A DNA stretch of 9,474 nt from an uncultured Paraglaciecola sp. GTDB lineage: Bacteria; Pseudomonadota; Gammaproteobacteria; Enterobacterales; Alteromonadaceae. The stretch spans positions 1 through 9,474 of the forward strand of contig CAJQKX010000567.1 in the NCBI GenBank assembly GCA_905479025.1, read 5' to 3'. Shown here one piece after another: positions 1 through 7,442 of the stretch (positions are counted from its first letter, which is position 1; each line of letters opens with the position of its first letter). The position numbers and the translations under genes are program-made. A model generated the notes under the pieces. That model saw nothing but the letters and a program-made list of their open reading frames with translations, did no database searches and was not told where the DNA came from.

Positions 1-50
1 ACGAAGGTTTTGTTTAACGCTTTAAAAAGTTAAATAACACTTTCTACCAT

Positions 51-126
51 TCCGCCTTAGCTCAGTTGGTAGAGCAAATGACTGTTAATCATTGGGTCGC
101 TGGTTCGAGCCCAGCAGGCGGAGCCA
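51..126 (+). tRNA. tRNA-Asn (anticodon GTT)
   Basis: The sequence folds into a complete cloverleaf. The acceptor stem pairs 51-57 with 116-122, G123 is the discriminator, and CCA is encoded at 124-126. The anticodon stem pairs 77-81 with 89-93 around the loop CTGTTAA, which places anticodon GTT at 84-86 and reads Asn codons AAC and AAT. The T stem pairs 99-103 with 111-115 around TTCGAGC. The D arm carries the usual AGCTCAGTTGGTAGAGC. Nothing looks broken. Only 50 bases of upstream sequence are present, so a promoter or an upstream tRNA in the same transcript cannot be judged. tRNA genes are common integration sites for islands, which matters because an accessory-looking operon lies next to it. 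Confidence 0.97.
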
Positions 127-134
127 TATAAAAC

Positions 135-161
135 AAAGAGCTGCAGCGATGCAGCTTTTTT
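135..161 (+). terminator. Rho-independent terminator after tRNA-Asn
   Basis: A perfect 7-bp stem (AGCTGCA at 139-145 with TGCAGCT at 150-156) closes a GCGA tetraloop and is followed by a T run at 157-161. An A-rich stretch at 135-138 can extend the stem into the T run. It starts 9 bases after the CCA end, so it should end the tRNA transcript. Confidence 0.85.
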
Positions 162-374
162 ATGCCTGTAAGAAAATTCTTTGTGTAGCCACTGCGTAGC
201 CAGCGAAACATTATTTTGCAGCTTAAAGAAAACGTTTTAGTCGAAAAGCTTTGGCAAAGGACGCCTACCGATTTAACCCTAGCGCAACCATACCCCCGGG
301 GCACCCCCCACTTGGTCAGAAGGGACTCCTGCTAGCTATGTATTGCTAATTTAGACGAAAGAATTGAGTATTTT
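162..374. other. Gene-poor stretch between the tRNA terminator and the operon end
   Basis: I see no credible gene here. An open frame read leftwards from about 304 exists only because it runs through the tRNA, giving the familiar false peptide PAGLEPATQ. Visible structure: two copies of GTAGCCA at 184-190 and 196-202, and a compact run of C and G (CCCCC GGGG then CCCCCC) at about 293-309 in otherwise AT-rich sequence. The minus-strand operon must end here, but I find no hairpin followed by a T run on that strand. Confidence 0.6.
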
Positions 375-536
375 TTAGCGCGGCAATTTAAACCAAGTTA
401 TTATGCCTCCAATAACAGCAATACCCATAGAACCATAAAATTCTGCCACATGAGTTTGCCCTGTCATTGACATTAGACCAAAAAAAATAAGCAAAAAAGC
501 TACAAAAGAAATAATAAATCGAGTTCGATTCTGCAT
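375..536 (-). CDS. Small two-helix membrane protein (53 aa), unknown function
   Basis: I do not recognise this protein. It starts at ATG 534-536, ends at TAA 375-377 and encodes 53 residues. A hydrophobic helix spans about residues 7-22 (FIISFVAFLLIFFGLM), a short polar loop follows (SMTGQTHVAEF), and a second Gly/Ile-rich hydrophobic segment spans about 34-48, ending with WFKLPR. The basic start (QNRTR) and basic end suggest both termini are cytoplasmic, by the positive-inside rule. An AAGGA ribosome binding site lies 10 bases upstream of the ATG. The gene begins 27 bases after the HNH gene stops, on the same strand, so it is probably the last gene of the hsd operon. The short length and simple hydrophobic composition leave some chance of a spurious ORF, but the binding site, spacing and clean two-helix pattern argue for a real gene. 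A role as partner of the membrane-anchored HNH protein is inference only. Confidence 0.6.
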   Translation of the reverse strand: MQNRTRFIISFVAFLLIFFGLMSMTGQTHVAEFYGSMGIAVIGGIITWFKLPR

Positions 537-546
537 TGCAAGCACA

Positions 547-551
547 TCCTT
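547..551 (-). promoter_or_regulatory. Ribosome binding site of the small membrane protein
   Basis: AAGGA on the minus strand, separated by 10 bases from ATG 534-536. It sits in the 27-base gap after the HNH gene. A GTG one base downstream of it is in frame but too close to be used, so this site supports the ATG. Confidence 0.6.
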
Positions 552-563
552 ACCATTTTTAAG

Positions 564-2723
564 TTATAAATCTAAATTTTCTATTATAAAAGCTAAATAC
601 TCTTCAACTTCATGAACTGTTAAATTCTTAAATAGAAAATCAAACCTTTCTCCTGGGGAAAAAAAAATAATTTTTTTGGGTAAATTATCTTCAGAAAATC
701 CATTAAAATGGTCCTTGAAATAACTCACCGACCACGGTAGCTCACTTCTATTTGTTAATTGGCATATTTTTAATTTATCTTGGTAACGCCGAACAATATT
801 TTCCGAAATAGGAAATGCACTATTACTTGTCAAACTTCTCCAATGCCAACGATCTTTATATCGATCAATTAATGATTCAGACCATGGAATCGATTTCCTA
901 AAGGAAAGCTCCTCCCAATCTAGCATGCTTTTGAATTTTTCAATCAAAGATACCGAAAAAGGAATTGAGTCATTCATAGAAATACAAGTCCAACCCCAAA
1001 GATCCTTATGCTGCTCTAAGATAGTTTCTGACCATGGTAAAGATTTTCTCGATGACAAGCGCTCCCAGTCCCAAAGATCCTTATGCTGCTCTAAAAGAGT
1101 TTCCGAAAATGGTAAAGATTCATTACAAGAAAAACTGCTCCAGTCTATTAAGTCCCTATGCCGTTCAATCATGGCCGCTGACCAAGGAATTGATTCTGCT
1201 TTAGATATGCTATCCCAATTCAAAAGCTCCTCATATCGAACTAGGAAAGCCTCCGAAAACGGCATTGCTTTATTTTCAGATATTTTTTCCCAATCCCAAA
1301 ATGTTTTATATCGATCAACAAATGCTTCCGACCAAGGCAAGGATTCATTCTGAGAAAGACTAGACCAAGACCATAAATCCCTATATCGATCGATGAATAT
1401 ATCCGACCAAGGAAGAGATTTATTTTTAGAGAGGGAGGGCCAATCCCATATGTTTTTATTCGCATCAATAAAATGATCATTCCAATCAAGCCTTTCACAC
1501 TTCGATAACACAGATCTCCAGACACCCCAAGAATTCTGAGGCCTCTCCTTGAATTGATCAAAAATGGAGTTTAAAAGCGGTAAATCAACTCGATCTGTAA
1601 TAATACACACAGCAAGTATATCAGCATTAATCATATCACTGTATTGATCAATGACTTTTAAAGCCCAAGGAAAACTTGGATTTTGGGCTAAAGAGTACCA
1701 AGTCCATCGATCTTTAAACTCCTCTATTAGAGTCGCAGACCATAAAATCGATTCATTCAATGAAAACACATCCCAATCGATATACTCTTTATATTTATTA
1801 ATTAAAGTTGTAGACCAAAAGAAAGAATTTTCTTTACATGCACGGGAAACAAAACAACCACTTAGAGCAGACCAATCTAACAAGTCTTTATGTTGTTCAA
1901 TAAAAGATTCAGTCCAGACTATATTTTTATTCCTTGTAAAATAATCCCAGTTAAGATGGTTTTTAAATTTTTCGATTAACGCAGGGGTCCATGAAATATT
2001 TTGGTTCTGTGAGATGAGTGTCCAATTAAAGAGAAAGCGACCTGTATAAAGTAAATGCTCGTTAAGAAATGCATTAAGTTCAATACTGTCCAGTAAAATT
2101 TCACAAATAGCTGAATAGTCTTTTTCTTTTTTAAGTAAAGTTTGTTTAACAGTTAATTCATCTGCTGTATCGTCTAAGCCAAATTCTCTAACCAACTCTT
2201 CTATAAGATCATCATCTTCATCTATATTTCCTATAGCGTCTAAAGCATCTAAACCCAGTGAATGGCTATCTCTAGAAGGACGATAATCAATCGTTGCCGT
2301 TCCTTTAATGGAATTACAATCACGGCAGAGCGGTTGAAGGTTATTAAAATCTAACCGGCGCGAAGGATACATATACATAGCTTCTATGTGATCTACCTCA
2401 ATACGAGATCGACTACCACATTTCAAGCATTGCCTACCATATTTTTTAAAAACCTCTTGCCGGATATTTTTCCACTCGTTACTTTTTAGAAAAAAGTCCT
2501 TCGCGACTGCCCACTCACTTCTGTTCTTTGATTTTTTGCTAAAATCTAAATCGCTGCCTAAGTCTTTCATCTCAGCAATAAAGGAATCTCTAGCAATTAT
2601 TAACCTTTGACGCTCAGACTCCTTACGTTTTTGATCTTCGTAGTATTGAATTGGGTTCCTGCCGCCACTGTACATAAGCGACCCTACAACAATCATGAAA
2701 ACTATAAATAATAAATCTTCCAT
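564..2723 (-). CDS. Membrane-anchored HNH nuclease-like protein with 25-residue Trp repeats
   Basis: This 719-residue protein has three visible parts. Residues 4-19 are a hydrophobic helix followed by a basic, charged stretch (to about 45), which predicts a membrane anchor with the rest in the cytoplasm. Residues about 84-141 are an HNH domain: metal-binding pairs C99-x2-C102 and C133-x2-C136, the D111-H112 core, N128 in NNLQPLC, and N137 and K140 at the end. The third catalytic-type position is Asn, which is common in this family. An acidic linker (about 166-190) leads to about 17 repeats (residues 234 to about 670) of the form W-x2-[LIF]-S-x-N-x-S-[LI]-P-W-S, continuing with x3-[IL]-[DE]-x-[YFH]-[KR]-D. 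The HNH family cuts DNA, so nuclease activity is likely, but the target is unknown. The start is 2 bases after the hsdR stop, which implies translational coupling. The nearest binding site (AGAGGA) is rather far, 16 bases away. Base composition is lower in GC than the hsd genes. I do not know a named family with this architecture. Confidence 0.9.
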   Translation of the reverse strand: MEDLLFIVFMIVVGSLMYSGGRNPIQYYEDQKRKESERQRLIIARDSFIAEMKDLGSDLDFSKKSKNRSEWAVAKDFFLKSNEWKNIRQEVFKKYGRQCLKCGSRSRIEVDHIEAMYMYPSRRLDFNNLQPLCRDCNSIKGTATIDYRPSRDSHSLGLDALDAIGNIDEDDDLIEELVREFGLDDTADELTVKQTLLKKEKDYSAICEILLDSIELNAFLNEHLLYTGRFLFNWTLISQNQNISWTPALIEKFKNHLNWDYFTRNKNIVWTESFIEQHKDLLDWSALSGCFVSRACKENSFFWSTTLINKYKEYIDWDVFSLNESILWSATLIEEFKDRWTWYSLAQNPSFPWALKVIDQYSDMINADILAVCIITDRVDLPLLNSIFDQFKERPQNSWGVWRSVLSKCERLDWNDHFIDANKNIWDWPSLSKNKSLPWSDIFIDRYRDLWSWSSLSQNESLPWSEAFVDRYKTFWDWEKISENKAMPFSEAFLVRYEELLNWDSISKAESIPWSAAMIERHRDLIDWSSFSCNESLPFSETLLEQHKDLWDWERLSSRKSLPWSETILEQHKDLWGWTCISMNDSIPFSVSLIEKFKSMLDWEELSFRKSIPWSESLIDRYKDRWHWRSLTSNSAFPISENIVRRYQDKLKICQLTNRSELPWSVSYFKDHFNGFSEDNLPKKIIFFSPGERFDFLFKNLTVHEVEEYLAFIIENLDL
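714..2030 (-). repeat. Tandem array of 75-bp units encoding 25-residue Trp repeats
   Basis: The anchor Trp falls at residues 234, 259, 284, 317, 342 and 402, then every 25 residues at 428, 453, 478, 503, 528, 553, 578, 603 and 628, with a degenerate last unit at 653 (Ile in place of Trp). Two places break the phase: an 8-residue insertion between 284 and 317, and a degenerate stretch between about 360 and 428. Most units have diverged at the DNA level, but 995-1019 and 1070-1094 are identical over 25 bases at exactly one 75-base offset, a trace of recent unit duplication or conversion. Such arrays usually form extended solenoid-like binding surfaces; that is inference here. Confidence 0.9.
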
Positions 2724-2725
2724 AA

Positions 2726-5700
2726 TTAGCTTGAAGCATTCCTCTTAAAGTTTTCGGCCTGCTCTAAAATCTCTTTATAGGCGTCATCATTAGCCACTGG
2801 CGGATAGCCATACTCAGCCAACAATAAAATAAGATTCACTTGCAGCTCGGCTTTGATGTCTTCTCGTTGGTTCCATGCGGGGAAGCCAGCCACACTATCG
2901 ACAACGGCTTTAGCCTTTTTGGCCAATTCAATCATTTTATTTTCAGGGTATGTAAAGTCGTACTTAACCGACAGCGATTTTAATATGTCGTAAAACGCTT
3001 TTTCTTCGAAGTCGATGCCCATCTTGGTAAACGAGGTCATCTCTGTTTTTAGGTCATGATACAAATTAATAATGTCGCTTGAAAAATCTTCTAAAACGCT
3101 ACTCACTAACACGTCATCTTCTTTGCGCTCGTTGTATTTTTCAACAATCGCTTGAAACTTCTTAGTAAAGTCTGTGGCTTGTACTTTATTAGTTTTAGAT
3201 ACTTCGCCAATCGCTTTTTCTAACAACTTTTGCAGCAGTTTGATTTTTGTATTGGGTAATTTAACTTTATCTATTTTGGCTAAATAGTCTTCATCAAATA
3301 TATCAATACCGCCATCACTGTCGTCTTCGTTACCCAGCTTAAAAATCTCTTCCACGCCGTCGCTTCTAATTGCCTCAGCAATCATCTCACGAACCTTAGC
3401 GTTCATCTGTGCAGTGTCTGGTGCAACACCCCGTGTTAGTTTGTAGATAATCGACCGAATAGCCATATAAAAGTGAATATGGTCGCGTTCATCTTTACTA
3501 ATGTCTTCATTGCCACAACATATATCGTAGGCAGCCTTTAAACGCTTGGTAATATCCATAAAACGTTTTTCGGTTTTCTCCGTTTGCATCGCGTACTCGC
3601 CAGCTTCATTTAAGCAATTGAGCTGACTTATCGGGTCGCCGGTAAAATAGCGACTGCTGTCAAAATGATGAAACGCTTTATTGAGTAGATCCAGGTGATT
3701 ACGTACTTCAACAATCGACGTCGCGATGTCTTCAAAGTTATCACCACTGCCACCACCAAACTGTTTTAATGCCTTGTTCATACTGGTTTTGATGCCAATA
3801 TAATCCACTACTAAGCCTTTGTTCTTGCCTTCAAACTTACGATTCACCCGCGAGATAGTTTGAATCAAATTATGTTCCGACACTGGCTTATCGATATACA
3901 TGGTATCGAGAAACGGCACATCAAAGCCGGTTAGCCACATATCAACTACGATGGCGATTTTAAAGTTCGACTTGGCTTGCTTGAATTGACGATCAAGGTC
4001 TTTACGGTCATCTTTAGTGCCCAGCAAATCCCATAGCGCTTTCTCATCATCCTTATTGCGCGTCATTACCATGCGCACGCGCTCGGAGGGCTTTAATTCT
4101 TCGAGCTCTTTGTCTGTTAGCGTCTCACCTTCTGCACATTCCAACGGTTCAAACCATGCAGGTCGAAGTGCTTGAAGCTCTAGATACAGCTGGTAGGCAA
4201 TCGCTCGCGAGCTACTCACAAACATGGCCTTGCCTGCCACCGTAGAGCCTTCTGTTACGCGCTCTTCGTAGTGCTCAACAAAGTCTTTGGCAATGGCGTG
4301 AATACGGTCAGGGTCGCCCAGTATGGCGCTCATGCTAGCCATGGCTTTCTTGCTGTCTTCTATCTGGTACTCATTAGCACCGTCTGTTTCGCACTGAGCA
4401 TAATATTCTTCAACTTCTTTGAGCTTGGTGTTATCCAAGAGCACTCTCGCAGCACGGCCTTCGTAAACAATGCGCACGGTAATTTCATCTTTTACAGACT
4501 CATTCATGGTGTAGCTATCAACTAGCGAGCCAAACACATCAAGCGTTGCGTCAATGGGCGTGCCAGTAAAGCCGACATAGGTGGCATTAGGTAATGAGTC
4601 ATGCAGGTATTTAGCAAAGCCGTAGGTTTTTTTAACACCTTTATTTTTGCCTTCTGTTATTACCGTGATTTTTTGATCAAGGTTAATTTGGCTACGGTGG
4701 GCTTCATCAGAGATACAAATCACATTGCAGCGGTCGGTAAGCAGTTGAGCGTCTTCGGTAAATTTATGAATCGTGGTCAGGAAAACACCACCACTCTGCC
4801 GGCCTTGTAGTTTGGCGCGCAGGTCCTCACGCGAGGCGACGGTTTCGACGATTTGATCACCAATATAGGTTTTGGCGTTGGTAAATTGCTTAGAGAGCTG
4901 GTCGTCTAAATCCGTTCGGTCAGTAATCAGTACAATCGTTGGACTTTCAAACTCGACGCTTTTCATTAACAGGCGCGCAAGAAACTGCATGGTAAAACTT
5001 TTACCGCAGCCCGTCGCACCAAAGTAAGTACCCCCCTTACCATCACCACCTTTACCATCCGGCTTTTTCTGATGCTCTTTAATGCTTTGGTAAAGTTTGG
5101 TGGCCGCGTAGTACTGCGGATAACGACAGATGATTTTAACTTCTTGGTGGGTCTTATCCGGGAAGTAAATAAAGTGACGCATTACCTCAAGAAGACGGCG
5201 CGAATCAAACAGTCCTTCGAGCATGGTCGTCAGTGAATCAAAGCCATCTTTACTGGCCGATTCATCGCCCGTGATTTTACGCCAGCCATAATAGAATTCG
5301 TAAGGAGCAAACAAGGTGCCCATCTTATTATTTACGCCATCACTAATGACACATAGGGCGTTGTAGACAAATAACTGTGGAATATCGCGGCGGTAACGCG
5401 TACAAATTTGCACGTAGGCATCATGAATAGTGGCTTCTTCGCGAATCGCGCTTTTAAATTCAAACAGTACCAACGGTAAACCGTTAATATATAAAATACC
5501 ATCGGGAATACGCAATTGGCCGCCGCTGGCCGATGCCACCCCTTCAATTTCTAGCTGGTTGACGATTTTATAAATATTACCATCACCATAGGCAGCGGCT
5601 TTTTCTTTAACCCCTCGAGCCGATAACACATCAACTTCGTCGGCAGTCGGTACGCGCATCTGCGTAAGATCGCTGTAATCGATTAGCTGAATATAAATAT

Positions 5701-6001
5701 CTTTTTGGGTGGGATCTTCGCGTTTCAGTAAAAAACCGTCACTGAGCCATTTGCAAAAGGTTTTGTTGCTCTCATACAAGTCGCTGGCCGACAACAATGT
5801 CAACTGACGAACAATCCCATTAACTTCATTAGCGGTAATGTCTACGTCAGCATATTGCGAGCTAAGATAACTGCGCAGGTCATCCTCAATCAGCACGTCC
5901 GTTATGCCACGATCTATCTCACCGCCCAACACATGCGGATACCCCTGCTCACCCAGCAGTTGAATAATCGCATTTTCTAATTGGGCTTCGGTGAATTTCA
6001 T
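2726..6001 (-). CDS. hsdR: Type I restriction enzyme R subunit (nuclease and translocase)
   Basis: HsdR binds the HsdM-HsdS methylase to form the complete type I enzyme, which pulls DNA by ATP hydrolysis and cuts far from the target. Numbering from the TTG codon at 6007, the nuclease motif is D169 ... E183-F-K185 (PD-(D/E)xK), the Walker A box GATGCGKS is at 330-337, DEAH at 434-437, the motif III-like GFTGTP at 479-484, a motif V region (WLTGFDVP) at 691-698, and motif VI QTISRVNR at 716-723. The helical C-terminal region ends with the Hsd-like YGYPPVANDDAYKEILEQAE. Length of about 1,091 residues is normal. I prefer ATG 5999-6001, 8 bases after a weak AGG, over TTG 6005-6007, which leaves only 2 bases. 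It lies 19 bases after hsdS. No frameshift or lost motif is seen, so it should be active. Confidence 0.97.
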   Translation of the reverse strand: MKFTEAQLENAIIQLLGEQGYPHVLGGEIDRGITDVLIEDDLRSYLSSQYADVDITANEVNGIVRQLTLLSASDLYESNKTFCKWLSDGFLLKREDPTQKDIYIQLIDYSDLTQMRVPTADEVDVLSARGVKEKAAAYGDGNIYKIVNQLEIEGVASASGGQLRIPDGILYINGLPLVLFEFKSAIREEATIHDAYVQICTRYRRDIPQLFVYNALCVISDGVNNKMGTLFAPYEFYYGWRKITGDESASKDGFDSLTTMLEGLFDSRRLLEVMRHFIYFPDKTHQEVKIICRYPQYYAATKLYQSIKEHQKKPDGKGGDGKGGTYFGATGCGKSFTMQFLARLLMKSVEFESPTIVLITDRTDLDDQLSKQFTNAKTYIGDQIVETVASREDLRAKLQGRQSGGVFLTTIHKFTEDAQLLTDRCNVICISDEAHRSQINLDQKITVITEGKNKGVKKTYGFAKYLHDSLPNATYVGFTGTPIDATLDVFGSLVDSYTMNESVKDEITVRIVYEGRAARVLLDNTKLKEVEEYYAQCETDGANEYQIEDSKKAMASMSAILGDPDRIHAIAKDFVEHYEERVTEGSTVAGKAMFVSSSRAIAYQLYLELQALRPAWFEPLECAEGETLTDKELEELKPSERVRMVMTRNKDDEKALWDLLGTKDDRKDLDRQFKQAKSNFKIAIVVDMWLTGFDVPFLDTMYIDKPVSEHNLIQTISRVNRKFEGKNKGLVVDYIGIKTSMNKALKQFGGGSGDNFEDIATSIVEVRNHLDLLNKAFHHFDSSRYFTGDPISQLNCLNEAGEYAMQTEKTEKRFMDITKRLKAAYDICCGNEDISKDERDHIHFYMAIRSIIYKLTRGVAPDTAQMNAKVREMIAEAIRSDGVEEIFKLGNEDDSDGGIDIFDEDYLAKIDKVKLPNTKIKLLQKLLEKAIGEVSKTNKVQATDFTKKFQAIVEKYNERKEDDVLVSSVLEDFSSDIINLYHDLKTEMTSFTKMGIDFEEKAFYDILKSLSVKYDFTYPENKMIELAKKAKAVVDSVAGFPAWNQREDIKAELQVNLILLLAEYGYPPVANDDAYKEILEQAENFKRNASS

Positions 6002-6020
6002 CGACAAAACCTATTCATGG

Positions 6021-7442
6021 TTAGGAGTTCGCGGCAGCTGGTTGTTGCTCAGCATCTGACAATGCATCTGATGGTAGCCGCAGTTCGCCTGAGATGAGTT
6101 TTGGGAGAAGGATGTCTCGGAGTTTAGCTAGAGTTAATGAGGAAGATGAGTTTTTTAGCATTAACTCAACGAATGAGAATACTTGTTTGTTGAATACTTC
6201 CAGTAGTTCTTTAGATGGTACCAAGAACAGCTGACCTTTTACTTCTTTTTGATTTATGCCGGGGATGGCAGCCTTTCCTCCACGTACTGCAAGATCATGG
6301 AATACCCGATCAGAGCCGAGTTGATAATACAAATAGAATTGCCCTATTTTTTTAGATCGCAAACGAAATACATGCTCATTGATCCCATACTCCTTAAAAG
6401 GAAACCCTTCACCAAACATACCTATTCTTGGTTTGAACTCCCCTGGCTTCCCTCCGTCTTTGTATAACAATACGTCATACTCTTGAACTTTTCCTGATTT
6501 CATTTTTTCAAAGAACTCATGAGGCACAAACTTAGTTTTTCCGTATTCAAAATTCCCTATACCTTTGATACTTTCAGCGCCAACACTTGGAATACCTGAC
6601 TTATACTTTGCCACTCCACCTTTTGGTCTGCGTCCAGTTTCAAGGACATCAATAAGATTGCCCAGCTCTCTGGTCTCCCACCTCATCGGCACCCAACCCA
6701 ACTCGTCAGTCAATTGAAACTCACTAGGGAATAACTGGCGAATATCATCAGGTAGCGCTTGATGGTCGGGTTTGGCTAGTTGTTGCTTACGACGCTCTGC
6801 GCGATCTTGTAGCTCATCGGGTATGGTGTTACCAGCTTCTAGTGCGTTATCGATCACAGGGTCGAAATCCACAAACCAGCTCTTGAATAACGCCTGCGCC
6901 ATTTGCTCTAGGGCTTCGTTGGTTTTTCGGTTTAGTTCAATTTTGTTGTCGAAAGAGCTCAGAATGCGGCTGATTTTTTTTTGGGTTGAATATCCTGGCA
7001 CATTCAACTCTGTATTCTTCACCACTTGACCAGAAACTTCTTTAAATGTTGTGCCGGATGCCCTACTCTCAAAAAGATGTACATTGTTCCTCAGCAGATA
7101 ATAGAAAAATTCAGGGTCATTCCCGCTTTTTAATACTAAATTTTTAAAACCCTGGTTTGTTGAAACTTCTTGCTGAGCTATTGCTAAATATCCTATTGGC
7201 GCTCGGCTTGTAAATAAAATTGTATCCTTTGGTAACAGCCTTGCACTACTTTTTTCTAATCCCGCCTGCGTAATACTCCTGGCACCACATTTTATGTATC
7301 TAAATTTGTGATCCGATAAATCCTTAGGCGTTATCCAGGGTATATCGCCCCCATAATAATCAGCGTTTTTTGTGGATGGCGTTCCTCCTGCTACAACATC
7401 GGCCATATCTGATACTTTTTTTAAAGTCCACTCACTCCCCAT
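6021..7442 (-). CDS. hsdS: Type I restriction-modification specificity subunit S
   Basis: HsdS reads the two-part DNA target and holds two HsdM and two HsdR subunits. Counting from ATG 7440-7442 the protein has 473 residues: target-recognition domain 1 at about 5-150 (VAGGTPSTKNADYYGGDIPW is a typical opening), central conserved region at about 152-200 with the helix ending in FKSWFVDFDPV, a linker to about 245, domain 2 opening with GWVPMRWETRELG at about 249, and a C-terminal conserved helix with LAKLRDILLPKLISGEL at about 438-454. A reading that starts 36 bases earlier (MSRFAKTWRC) is open but lacks support; the chosen ATG has a strong GGAGGT site 8 bases upstream inside hsdM. The gene overlaps hsdM by 11 bases. 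Both recognition domains appear full length. The bound sequence cannot be predicted from here. Confidence 0.96.
   Translation of the reverse strand: MGSEWTLKKVSDMADVVAGGTPSTKNADYYGGDIPWITPKDLSDHKFRYIKCGARSITQAGLEKSSARLLPKDTILFTSRAPIGYLAIAQQEVSTNQGFKNLVLKSGNDPEFFYYLLRNNVHLFESRASGTTFKEVSGQVVKNTELNVPGYSTQKKISRILSSFDNKIELNRKTNEALEQMAQALFKSWFVDFDPVIDNALEAGNTIPDELQDRAERRKQQLAKPDHQALPDDIRQLFPSEFQLTDELGWVPMRWETRELGNLIDVLETGRRPKGGVAKYKSGIPSVGAESIKGIGNFEYGKTKFVPHEFFEKMKSGKVQEYDVLLYKDGGKPGEFKPRIGMFGEGFPFKEYGINEHVFRLRSKKIGQFYLYYQLGSDRVFHDLAVRGGKAAIPGINQKEVKGQLFLVPSKELLEVFNKQVFSFVELMLKNSSSSLTLAKLRDILLPKLISGELRLPSDALSDAEQQPAAANS

Noticed and set aside
13..34. TTTAAC ... GTTAAA inverted repeat upstream of the tRNA
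   Set aside because: Six-base AT-rich arms with a ten-base loop and no T run; too weak to call a terminator or operator at the window edge.
89..304. Minus-strand open frame of 71 codons
   Set aside because: It reads through the antisense of the tRNA (giving PAGLEPATQ) and the terminator; no binding site or recognisable domain.
293..309. C/G run as a G-quadruplex or terminator
   Set aside because: Too few separate G runs on the minus strand for a quadruplex and no T run after a possible GGGG-TG-CCCC hairpin.
925..1353. Plus-strand open frame of 142 codons with an apparent repeat
   Set aside because: It is the antisense shadow of the 75-bp array in the HNH gene; its periodicity comes entirely from that gene. 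The same applies to the minus-strand frame at 1241-1561 and the plus frame at 1651-1944.
714..2030. 75-bp periodic array as a CRISPR
   Set aside because: Units are contiguous coding sequence with no constant repeat and unique spacers; the period is a protein repeat.
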